Of a DNA stretch of 7,695 bases, positions 1 through 6,358 are shown piece by piece (positions within the stretch are counted from its first letter, which is position 1; each line of letters opens with the position of its first letter). A program made the position numbers and the translations under genes. This DNA comes from Caulobacter segnis. Its GTDB lineage: Bacteria; Pseudomonadota; Alphaproteobacteria; Caulobacterales; Caulobacteraceae. Under the pieces are notes generated by a model. That model did no database searches. It worked only from the letters and a program-made list of their open reading frames with translations, and had not been told where the DNA came from. The stretch lies in assembly GCF_003243465.1 (NCBI RefSeq), contig NZ_QFQZ01000129.1:1-7695 (forward strand). The letters run 5' to 3'.

Positions 1-29
1 GGGACCCAACGAGCTACGCCCGCCAACCA

Positions 30-45
30 TCAAGCCAAGGCTTGA
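30..45. repeat. Short inverted repeat, 7-bp arms
   Basis: TCAAGCC at 30-36 and GGCTTGA at 39-45 are perfect reverse complements separated by AA. As RNA this would fold as a 6-bp stem closed by a CAAG tetraloop. No T-run follows on either strand (CCTTCTTC follows on plus), so it is not a textbook intrinsic terminator. It could be an operator half-site pair or a stabilising hairpin at the 3' end of whatever lies left of the window. The function is unknown. Confidence 0.45.
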
Positions 46-63
46 CCTTCTTCGCAATACACA

Positions 64-141
64 GGGACCCAGGGGCGGCGCGCACGGCGCTTTGTCACCC
101 CCTGGATCCCGGATAGCCTCTGCGAGGCTTCCGGGATGACA
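64..141. repeat. Composite intergenic palindromic repeat downstream of ilvD
   Basis: There are two overlapping inverted repeats. The first is a long hairpin at 106-137. Its outer 8-bp stem is ATCCCGGA (106-113) with TCCGGGAT (130-137), and its inner 6-bp stem is AGCCTC (115-120) with GAGGCT (124-129). It has a 3-base loop and a single bulged T at 114, and it is framed by TGTCA (93-97) and TGACA (137-141). The second pairs GGGACCCAGGGG (64-75) with CCCCTGGATCCC (99-110), 11 of 12 bases matching. The odd pair would be a G-U wobble in RNA made from the minus strand, the direction of ilvD transcription. The two share 106-110 and so cannot form together. The sequence resembles the short interspersed palindromes common between genes in alphaproteobacteria; membership of a named family is inference. 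It lies 35 bases past the ilvD stop and may end or protect that mRNA, although no U-tract follows. Confidence 0.6.
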
Positions 142-175
142 CGGTGAAGGAAGGCGCGGACCACCGGATAGGCGA

Positions 176-2029
176 TTACCGCCGCTCCACCTGGCTGACG
201 TCCCGCACCGCGCCCTTGGCGGCGTTGGTGGTCATGGCGGCGTAGGCGCGCAGGGCCGGGCTGACCTCGCGCTTGCGGTCCAGCGGCTTCCAGGCGTCGG
301 CGCCGCGGGCCAGCTGGGCGGCGCGGCGCTGGGCCAGCACATCCTCGGCGACTTCCAGGGTGATCCCCCGGTTCGGAATGTCGATCAGGATGGAGTCGCC
401 GGTCTCCACCAGGGCGATCAGCCCGCCTTCGCCGGCCTCGGGCGAGACGTGGCCGATCGACAGGCCCGAGGTGCCGCCCGAGAAGCGGCCGTCGGTGATC
501 AGGGCGCAGGCCGCGCCCAGGCCCTTCGATTTCAGATAGGTGGTCGGGTACAGCATCTCCTGCATGCCCGGACCGCCCTTGGGGCCTTCGTAGCGGATCA
601 CCACGACCTCGCCGGCCACGACCTGGCCGCCCAGGATGCCGCTGACCGCCGCCTCCTGGCTTTCAAAGACGCGCGCCGTGCCGCGGAAGGTCAGGATCGA
701 CTCGTCGACGCCCGCCGTCTTCACGATGCAGCCCTCGGGGGCCAGGTTGCCGAACAGGACGGCCAGGCCCCCGTCCTTCGAGAACGGGTGCTCGACCGAG
801 CGGATGACGCCCGTCTCGCGGTCGAGGTCCAGTTCTTCCCAACGGGCGGCTTGGCTGAAGGCCACCTGGGTCGGCTTGCCGCCCGGCGCGGCCTTGAAGA
901 ACTCGTGGGCGGTGGCGCTGTTGGTGCGGCCAATGTCCCAGCGGGCCAGGGCCTCGCCCAGGGTCGCGGCGTGGACGGTCGGCTGGCTGGCGTCGATCAG
1001 GCCGCCGCGCTCCAGCTCGCCCAGGATGGCCATGACGCCGCCGGCGCGGTGGACGTCCTCCATGTGCACGTCGGCCTTGGCCGGGGCGACCTTGGACAGG
1101 CACGGCACGCGGCGTGACAGGCGGTCGATGTCGGCCATGCTGAACTCGATCCCGCCCTCGTGGGCGGCGGCCAAGAGGTGCAGCACGGTGTTGGTCGAGC
1201 CGCCCATGGCGATGTCCAGGCTCATGGCGTTCTCGAACGCGGCCCGGGTGGCGATGCCGCGCGGCAGGGCGGTGGCGTCCTCCTGCTCGTACCAGCGCTG
1301 GCAGAGGTCGACGACCAGGCGGCCGGCTTCCTTGAACAGGGCTTCACGGTCGGCGTGGGTGGCCAGCATCGAGCCGTTGCCGGGCAAGGAGAGGCCCAGG
1401 GCTTCGGTCAGGCAGTTCATCGAGTTGGCGGTGAACATGCCCGAGCACGAGCCGCAGGTCGGGCAGGCGGCCTTTTCGATCGCCGAGACCTCTTCGTCGG
1501 AATAGCTGTCGTCGGCGGCCACGACCATGGCGTCGACCAGGTCGAGCGCGCGGATCTTGCCCTTCACCTGCACCTTGCCCGCCTCCATCGGCCCGCCCGA
1601 GACGAAGACGACCGGGATGTTCAGGCGCATGGCGGCCATCAGCATGCCGGGCGTGATCTTGTCGCAGTTGGAGATGCAGACGATCGCGTCGGCGCAGTGG
1701 GCGTTGACCATGTACTCGACGCTGTCGGCGATCAGGTCGCGGCTGGGCAGGGAGTACAGCATCCCACCGTGGCCCATGGCGATGCCGTCGTCGACGGCGA
1801 TGGTGTTGAATTCCTTGGCTACGCCCCCGGCCGCCTCGATCTCGCGGGCGACCAGCTGGCCCAGGTCCTTCAGGTGCACGTGGCCGGGCACGAACTGGGT
1901 GAAGCTGTTGGCGATGGCGATGATCGGCTTGCCGAAGTCGCTGTCCTTCATGCCGGTGGCGCGCCACAGGCCGCGGGCGCCGGCCATGTTGCGGCCATGG
2001 GTCGAGGTGCGCGAGCGATAGGGAGGCAT
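176..2029 (-). CDS. ilvD: Dihydroxy-acid dehydratase
   Basis: IlvD removes water from 2,3-dihydroxy-isovalerate and 2,3-dihydroxy-3-methylvalerate to give the 2-keto acid precursors of valine and isoleucine. It is a cytoplasmic iron-sulfur enzyme. The 617-residue product matches the usual length (about 616 in E. coli) and is collinear with the E. coli protein throughout. Visible landmarks are THGRNMAGAR near the N-terminus, metal ligands D81, D123 and K124 (in NCDKITPGM), cluster cysteines C122 and C195 (in CPTCGSCSGMFT), E491 (in GPGMQEMLYP) and the catalytic serine S517 (in DGRFSGGTSG). The N-terminal segment reads NSFTQFVPG, without the extra cysteine of plant and mycobacterial [2Fe-2S] enzymes, so this is the E. 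coli-like subtype. I chose the ATG at 2029, which gives MPPYRS as in E. coli MPKYRS and has GGAA 7 bases upstream (2037-2040). An in-frame TTG two codons earlier (2035) is a poorer start. The gene is divergent from a LysR regulator. Confidence 0.97.
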   Translation of the reverse strand: MPPYRSRTSTHGRNMAGARGLWRATGMKDSDFGKPIIAIANSFTQFVPGHVHLKDLGQLVAREIEAAGGVAKEFNTIAVDDGIAMGHGGMLYSLPSRDLIADSVEYMVNAHCADAIVCISNCDKITPGMLMAAMRLNIPVVFVSGGPMEAGKVQVKGKIRALDLVDAMVVAADDSYSDEEVSAIEKAACPTCGSCSGMFTANSMNCLTEALGLSLPGNGSMLATHADREALFKEAGRLVVDLCQRWYEQEDATALPRGIATRAAFENAMSLDIAMGGSTNTVLHLLAAAHEGGIEFSMADIDRLSRRVPCLSKVAPAKADVHMEDVHRAGGVMAILGELERGGLIDASQPTVHAATLGEALARWDIGRTNSATAHEFFKAAPGGKPTQVAFSQAARWEELDLDRETGVIRSVEHPFSKDGGLAVLFGNLAPEGCIVKTAGVDESILTFRGTARVFESQEAAVSGILGGQVVAGEVVVIRYEGPKGGPGMQEMLYPTTYLKSKGLGAACALITDGRFSGGTSGLSIGHVSPEAGEGGLIALVETGDSILIDIPNRGITLEVAEDVLAQRRAAQLARGADAWKPLDRKREVSPALRAYAAMTTNAAKGAVRDVSQVERR

Positions 2030-2127
2030 GGTCAAATTCCAGTGTCGGTCGTGGGGTCTTTTACGGCGCCCGCGTTCGATCGAAAAATATATTAGTCGGC
2101 GTCGATTAGGTCGCTAAACCTATCGCC
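2030..2127. promoter_or_regulatory. Divergent ilvD / lysR promoter-operator region
   Basis: This 98-base gap between two divergent start codons must contain both promoters. It has the most AT-rich patch seen in the window (2083-2095). A perfect 10-bp palindrome TTCGATCGAA lies at 2075-2084, and next to it is the palindrome AATATATT at 2086-2093, which presents TATATT on both strands and could act as a -10 element in either direction. A looser inverted repeat, TTAG (2106-2109) with CTAA (2114-2117), lies about 10 bases before the regulator start. LysR-type proteins commonly bind T-N11-A dyads in exactly such gaps, so the palindromes are candidate operators. I find no good -35 on either strand, so exact promoters are not called. 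Confidence 0.55.
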
Positions 2128-3024
2128 ATGGATATCCGCCAATTCCGCCACTTCGCCGCCGTGGCCGAAAGCCTGCACTTCGGCAAGGCGGCCGAGCGCC
2201 TGGGCATGACCCAGCCGCCGCTCAGCCAGTCGATCCTGGCCCTGGAGAAGGAACTGGGCGCGCCGCTGTTCGCGCGCACCAAGCGGAGCGTCGAGCTGAC
2301 GCCCTTGGGCCAGCAATGGCTCCCGCATGTGCTGGAGGCCCTGGCCGCCGTCGACGCCTTGCCCGAGACGGCCCGGCGCCTGCGCGACGGTCAGACGGGA
2401 TACCTGACCCTGTCGTTCGTCAGCACCGCCGACTACAGCGTGCTGCCCGATCTCGTCCGCCGCTACGCCGAGGCCTATCCGGACGTCGAGATCCGCCTGG
2501 TCGAGGCGACCAGCGACGTGCAGATCCCGGCGGTGGTCGCCGGCGAGCGCCACGCCGGCATCATCATCCCGCCGGCCGAGCGGGCCCTGCCGGAGTCCCT
2601 GGCCTATCACCGCCTGGTCTCCGAGCCGCTGGTCGCCGCCGTTCCCGCCGCCTGGATCGAGGATGGGCGGCTGCCGATCGTCGATGGCGTCCTGGCGCCC
2701 GAGGCTTTGCTGGACGCGCCGCTGGTCCTCTTTCCCCGCACCGTCGCCCCGGCCTTCCACGACCTGGTCACCGGCTATTTCAGCGCGCGCGGCCGGCCGG
2801 CGCGGATCGTCCAGGAGGCGATCCAGATGCAGACCATCATCAGCCTGGTCTCGGCGGGCCTGGGCCTGGCTTTGGTTCCGGCCTCGTTGAGAAACCTCGC
2901 GCGGGCGGGGGTGGCCTATATGGAGCTGTCGTCTCCGCCGGTGCTGGAGACGGGGCTGGTGTGGCGGCGGGACGATGCGGCGCCGACGCTGCGCGGGCTG
3001 CTGGGGTTGGTGGGCGCCGATTGA
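2128..3024 (+). CDS. LysR-type transcriptional regulator
   Basis: This 298-residue protein has standard LysR-family length and layout. Residues 1-60 are the winged helix-turn-helix (FGKAAERLGMTQPPLSQSI at 18-36, then LEKELGAPLFAR and LTPLG). A linker helix follows at about 61-88, and an effector-binding domain runs from about residue 90 (GYLTLSFVSTADYSVLPDL) to the end, including SAGLGLALVPASL near 242-254. The effector domain resembles the BenM/CatM-type branch that often controls aromatic or small-acid catabolism, but the ligand cannot be read from sequence. The ATG at 2128 starts right at the conserved MDIRQFRHFAAVAE; no clear Shine-Dalgarno precedes it. The gene is divergent from ilvD with a palindrome-rich gap, which suggests autoregulation and possibly control of ilvD by a branched-chain intermediate. 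It is not recognisably IlvY, and control of ilvD is inference from position only. Confidence 0.93.
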   Translation: MDIRQFRHFAAVAESLHFGKAAERLGMTQPPLSQSILALEKELGAPLFARTKRSVELTPLGQQWLPHVLEALAAVDALPETARRLRDGQTGYLTLSFVSTADYSVLPDLVRRYAEAYPDVEIRLVEATSDVQIPAVVAGERHAGIIIPPAERALPESLAYHRLVSEPLVAAVPAAWIEDGRLPIVDGVLAPEALLDAPLVLFPRTVAPAFHDLVTGYFSARGRPARIVQEAIQMQTIISLVSAGLGLALVPASLRNLARAGVAYMELSSPPVLETGLVWRRDDAAPTLRGLLGLVGAD

Positions 3025-3032
3025 GCCCGGGC
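3025..3032. other. 8-bp palindromic junction between convergent genes
   Basis: The entire gap between the LysR stop (TGA, 3022-3024) and the hydrolase stop (TAG, read from 3035 to 3033) is the perfect palindrome GCCCGGGC. It has no loop and no T-tract, so it is not an intrinsic terminator as it stands. The two transcripts must overlap at their 3' ends unless termination occurs inside the coding regions. Confidence 0.5.
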
Positions 3033-4277
3033 CTAGACCAGAGACTTCAGCCGGTCGATCCCCGTGGCCTGCCGAACGATCAGGGCTGCCAGCGCATTGC
3101 CGTTCGCGGCGTTGGTGAAGACGACGATCGCACGCCCGCGGCGGGCGTCACCGACGCCCAGCGTTTTGAAGATCCCGTAATTGCTGCCACTGTGCTGGAA
3201 CAGCGGGCCCGCCGAGGATTGTTCGAGTTCCCAACCCAGCCCGCGCGAAATGTCGCGCCCGCGCACGTCGAGCTGAGGGGTGAGCATCGCCCGCCGGGAC
3301 GCATCGCTGATCTCCCAGTCCGCCCGCCCCGGCCGGTCCATCATCAGCAGCATGAACTTCGCATAGTCGGACGCCGTCGTCAGGAGCCCGCCCGCCGAGT
3401 TGACCAGCAGGTCGTGCGTCGACGGCGCCGTCTTGGGGTCGGTCTCGCGCATGGCCGCGATCGACTCTTCGTAGGTCCATGACGCGATCGGCTTGCGCCA
3501 CCGCGACGCGACCGGAAGCAGCCGGTCGCCCAGCTCGCGCGTGGGCTGGGACGGAAGCGTCTCCTCGCCTTGGGGAGGCTCGGAATGGCCAAAGACCGCC
3601 GACCTGGCGATCTGTTCGTCCCAGCCGAAGCTGCTGTGAGACATTCCGGCCGGACCGAAGAGCTTGGCCTGCATCACACCGCCAAGGCCCATTTGCATGA
3701 TCGTCTCGACGACCAACTGCAGCCAGATGAAGGCTTCGCCGGAATAGGTATAACTGGATCCCGGCGCCTTGCTCGTGACGAGCGGACCGGTCGCCCAGTT
3801 GGGCAAGCCGGTCGAATGCGCCAGCACATGCCGGGCCGTGATCCGTTCGAGATTCGGGTCATCACCCAGGTTCTCAGGTCGGCGGTACGCGACGAGCGGG
3901 GTGTCGAGGTCCAGGCGCTTTTCATCGACCAGCCGCATCACGACATAGGCGAAGACCGGCTTGGTCATCGACGCCGCTTCAAACAACGTGTCCTCGCGCA
4001 CCGGGTCGCGGGTGAGAGCGTTTTTCACGCCGAAGCTGCGGCTCCAGGCGAGCTTTCCGCGGTCTACGACCGCAATGGCGACGCCGGGCACGCCGGCGAT
4101 CCGCATGAAGCGTGGAAGCTCCCGAACCAGATCTTCCGACGGAATCCAGGCCGCATCGTCGTCCTGGCCTCGGGCTGGCGGACGGGCGCGCGCAGACGCC
4201 GGCCCGCCGCTGGCGGCTAGCGCCGCGGATCCAATCAGCAAAGCCCGCCGCGCGAACATCGTTCCAGAAGGGCTCAT
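3033..4277 (-). CDS. Serine hydrolase, class C beta-lactamase / esterase family
   Basis: The protein belongs to the beta-lactamase-related serine hydrolases (Pfam PF00144 type), which include AmpC-like enzymes, EstB-type esterases and D-peptidases. With the ATG at 4277 it has 414 residues. The nucleophile motif S-M-T-K is at 103-106 (in FEAASMTKPV). The second motif appears as Y-S-G near 178-180 instead of Y-x-N, and the third is H-S-G at 362-364 instead of K-T-G. These variants favour an esterase or peptidase role over true beta-lactam resistance. The N-terminus carries two arginines (FARRALLIG) and an alanine-rich hydrophobic stretch ending near ASARA, so it is probably exported, perhaps by Tat. 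I chose 4277 because GGAA lies 6 bases upstream; ATGs at 4289 and 4259 are alternatives. Sample lines give roughly 58-65% G+C, lower than adjacent genes, which hints at separate acquisition. It converges on the LysR gene. Confidence 0.9.
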   Translation of the reverse strand: MSPSGTMFARRALLIGSAALAASGGPASARARPPARGQDDDAAWIPSEDLVRELPRFMRIAGVPGVAIAVVDRGKLAWSRSFGVKNALTRDPVREDTLFEAASMTKPVFAYVVMRLVDEKRLDLDTPLVAYRRPENLGDDPNLERITARHVLAHSTGLPNWATGPLVTSKAPGSSYTYSGEAFIWLQLVVETIMQMGLGGVMQAKLFGPAGMSHSSFGWDEQIARSAVFGHSEPPQGEETLPSQPTRELGDRLLPVASRWRKPIASWTYEESIAAMRETDPKTAPSTHDLLVNSAGGLLTTASDYAKFMLLMMDRPGRADWEISDASRRAMLTPQLDVRGRDISRGLGWELEQSSAGPLFQHSGSNYGIFKTLGVGDARRGRAIVVFTNAANGNALAALIVRQATGIDRLKSLV

Positions 4278-4382
4278 CTCGGTTTCCATACGCTGGCGCG
4301 AAAGTCTTGCGGTCGCGACGGCTTGGCGAAGCGCGGGCTTGAAGCGCGAGCCGACCCAAAGTCCTCTGAACGCGCCGCCGCT
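4278..4382 (-). other. Spacer between sugar dehydratase and hydrolase genes
   Basis: This 105-base non-coding gap (93 bases if the hydrolase starts at 4289) lies between two genes on the same strand. It contains the 8-base direct repeat GAAGCGCG at 4328-4335 and 4341-4348 (13-base period) and the palindrome GTCGCGAC nearby. I see no strong hairpin with a T-run and no convincing -35/-10 pair. The hydrolase could be read through from the dehydratase or have its own unrecognised promoter here. Confidence 0.3.
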
Positions 4383-6272
4383 CTACGACGCCCGGATCTT
4401 CACGACCTTCGACGGGCCCGTCTGGCGCAGGGCCTCGACCAGCTCGAACAGCGCCTCGCGGACCGCGGTCTCGTCGCCGGCCCCGGCCAGGGCGTCCAGG
4501 GTCGCCAGCCGCTCGTCGGCGATCGGCGGCGCGGGGGAGATGCGGACGGCCTCCATGATGCCGGGGGCCTTGGCGCGGGCGACCTCGTTCACGTCCACGA
4601 GGGTCTCGGTCAGCTTTTCGCCGGGGCGCAGGCCGGTGATCTTGATCTCGATGTCGCGTTCGGGGACCAGGCCCTGCAGCTCGATCATCCGCTTGGCCAG
4701 GTCGATGATCTTGACCGGCTCGCCCATCTCCAGGGTCAGCACGCCGTCCTCGTCGCCGTCCGAGGCGATCATCGACAGGGCCACGGCCCGCAGCACCAGC
4801 TGCACGGCCTCGGGGATGGTCATGAAGTAGCGTTCGACATTGGCGTCGGTCAGGGTGATCGGGCCGCCGCGGGCGATCTGGCTCTGGAAGATCGGCACGA
4901 CCGAGCCAGCCGAGCCCAGCACGTTGCCGAAGCGGACGATGCTGACCCGCATGTCGCCGCCGCCGCCGTACTGGCGGGCCACGGCCTCGGCCACGCGCTT
5001 GGCCGCGCCCATGATGCTGGTCGGGGCCACGGCCTTGTCGGTCGAGATCAAGGCCAGGTGCGCCGCGCCGCAGGCCTTGGCGGCCACGGCCACGTTCCGA
5101 GTGCCCAGCACGTTGGTCCGCACGCCTTCGCAGGGATGGTTCTCGACCAGGGTCACGTGCTTCAGCGCCGCGGCGTGGAAGACGATGTCCGGCTTCTGCT
5201 CGGCGAAGACGCGCTCGACGCGGGCGGCGTCGCGGACGTCGCACAGCACCTCGCGGCGCGGCAGCAGCGGGTGGCGCTCGGCGATCTCGCGATCGATGTG
5301 GAACAGGTTGTATTCCGAGGCGTCGACCATGGTCAGCTGGGCGCAGCCGCTGGCGGCGATCTGGCGGCACAGCTCCGAGCCGATGCTGCCGCCGGCCCCG
5401 GTGACCAGCACGCGGCGCCCCCAGACCAGGGCGCGGATCGGTTCGGGATCCAGGCGCACGGGTGGGCGGCTGAGCAGCTCTTCCAGGCTGATTTCGCGCA
5501 GCATGGCGCCGCCGTCGGCCGAGGCGCCCATCTCGACGACGCCGTGGCGGCGCAGCAGGCGCACGCCCTCGGCCTTCAGCCGGCCCAGGCGCTCGGCGCC
5601 GAAGGTGCTCATCGTGCTGTCGGTCAGGAACAAGATGGCCGAGGGCGGCAGGCCGCTGTCGCGCAGCCGGGCCAGCACGCGGTCGAAGTCGGCGATCGCG
5701 CCCAGCACGCAGACCCCGCGCAGCTCGTCGCCGGTCTCACGGTCCTGCGGAGACACCACGCCGATCGGGGTGTAGCGCTCGCCAAGGCCGGCCGGGGCGC
5801 GCAGGAAGGCCTCCGCCTCGGCGGCCGAGCCGACGATCAGCAGGCGGGGCAGGGCCGGGTGCATCGAGGCAGGACCCAGGCGCAAGACCGAATCCAGCAG
5901 CTGCCGCTCATGCAGGCTGCGGCGGATCACGCGCAGGGCCGACAGGAAGGTGCCCTGGATCAGCGCCGCGCCGGCCACCGTGCGCAGGCCGCCGTCGATG
6001 CCCGGATGGACCATCCGCGTGATGAGCATGAAGGTCGCCGCCGTCAGCACGGCCGAGCGGAACAGGCGCAGGTGGTCGCTGGCCGAGACGAAGCGCCAGG
6101 GCGCTTGCTCGACCCGGAAGACCAGCTCGACCACCAGCGCGCCCAGGGCGTAGTAGGCCGCCTGCAGCAGGGTGTCGCCGGTGAAGGGCATGTCGATGAC
6201 CAGGTAGCGACCGACCAGCAGGGCCAGGAAGGCCAAGAGGACATTGGTCGCGATCTTGCCGACATGTCCCAT
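4383..6272 (-). CDS. Membrane-anchored nucleotide-sugar 4,6-dehydratase/epimerase (PglF/CapD/WbpM-like)
   Basis: This 629-residue protein has the full architecture of the large polysaccharide-biosynthesis dehydratases that act on UDP-GlcNAc-type sugars for O-antigen, capsule or glycan synthesis. About four hydrophobic helices occupy the N-terminal 115 residues (near 10-27, 33-53, 70-88 and 100-116). A first nucleotide-binding-like domain follows (LLIVGSAAEAEAFLRA, about 144-159). The C-terminal short-chain dehydrogenase domain starts with TGAGGSIGSE (291-300), then VDASEYNLFHID, HAAALKHV (366-373) and STDKAV (410-415). The catalytic pair is M421-x3-K425 (MGAAK), where most relatives of this superfamily have Y-x3-K; the methionine is typical of the PglF/WbpM group. 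The start ATG at 6272 has a good AAGAGG ribosome site 7 bases upstream (6280-6285). A structured 86-base spacer separates it from moeA. The exact sugar made is unknown; a role in surface polysaccharide is family knowledge, not shown by neighbours, as no glycosyltransferase is in view. Confidence 0.92.
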   Translation of the reverse strand: MGHVGKIATNVLLAFLALLVGRYLVIDMPFTGDTLLQAAYYALGALVVELVFRVEQAPWRFVSASDHLRLFRSAVLTAATFMLITRMVHPGIDGGLRTVAGAALIQGTFLSALRVIRRSLHERQLLDSVLRLGPASMHPALPRLLIVGSAAEAEAFLRAPAGLGERYTPIGVVSPQDRETGDELRGVCVLGAIADFDRVLARLRDSGLPPSAILFLTDSTMSTFGAERLGRLKAEGVRLLRRHGVVEMGASADGGAMLREISLEELLSRPPVRLDPEPIRALVWGRRVLVTGAGGSIGSELCRQIAASGCAQLTMVDASEYNLFHIDREIAERHPLLPRREVLCDVRDAARVERVFAEQKPDIVFHAAALKHVTLVENHPCEGVRTNVLGTRNVAVAAKACGAAHLALISTDKAVAPTSIMGAAKRVAEAVARQYGGGGDMRVSIVRFGNVLGSAGSVVPIFQSQIARGGPITLTDANVERYFMTIPEAVQLVLRAVALSMIASDGDEDGVLTLEMGEPVKIIDLAKRMIELQGLVPERDIEIKITGLRPGEKLTETLVDVNEVARAKAPGIMEAVRISPAPPIADERLATLDALAGAGDETAVREALFELVEALRQTGPSKVVKIRAS

Positions 6273-6358
6273 GAACGAACCTCTTCAAAGCCGCGACGCC
6301 GGGCGAACCCGGACGGAGTCGTGCGGAATTAGCACGGCATTTCCGTGGCGTCGCCTTC
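6273..6358 (-). promoter_or_regulatory. Highly structured leader/spacer between moeA and the sugar dehydratase gene
   Basis: Three inverted repeats are packed into 86 bases. An 8-bp pair GCGACGCC (6293-6300) and GGCGTCGC (6347-6354) encloses the rest. Inside it, CCGGG (6299-6303) pairs with CCCGG (6308-6312) around a 4-base loop, and CGTGC (6320-6324) pairs with GCACG (6332-6336) around 7 bases. In RNA of the genes' own (minus) strand the first inner loop is UUCG, a notably stable tetraloop. No clean U-run follows, only CTTTG. It may be a terminator for moeA, a leader structure for the dehydratase mRNA, or both. The ribosome site of the dehydratase (6280-6285) lies just outside the outer stem. 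Confidence 0.45.

Noticed and set aside
64..141. Palindromic region considered as a CRISPR array or tRNA-like element
   Set aside because: There are no regularly spaced identical repeats with spacers and no cloverleaf; it is a nested inverted repeat only.
2030..2035. TTG at 2035 as the ilvD start
   Set aside because: The ATG two codons later matches the start seen in E. coli IlvD and has a better-spaced GGAA upstream.
1160..2095. 311-codon plus-strand open frame opposite ilvD, reaching into the promoter region
   Set aside because: Composition is shadow-like (repeated G, V, H, D, A) and ilvD is certain on the other strand.
3979..5370. 463-codon minus-strand frame spanning the dehydratase-hydrolase junction, considered as a fusion
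   Set aside because: It is an alternate frame of both genes, arginine- and proline-rich without motifs; both real genes have intact starts and stops.
6273..6280. GAACGAAC before the dehydratase start, considered as a LexA site
   Set aside because: The alphaproteobacterial LexA box needs GTTC-N7-GTTC spacing; here the two words are adjacent.
4323..6332. 669-codon open frame on the plus strand covering the whole dehydratase gene
   Set aside because: It is rich in H, Q, G, A and D with no recognisable motif, and it exactly shadows a well-supported gene on the other strand. Long antisense frames are expected at this GC.
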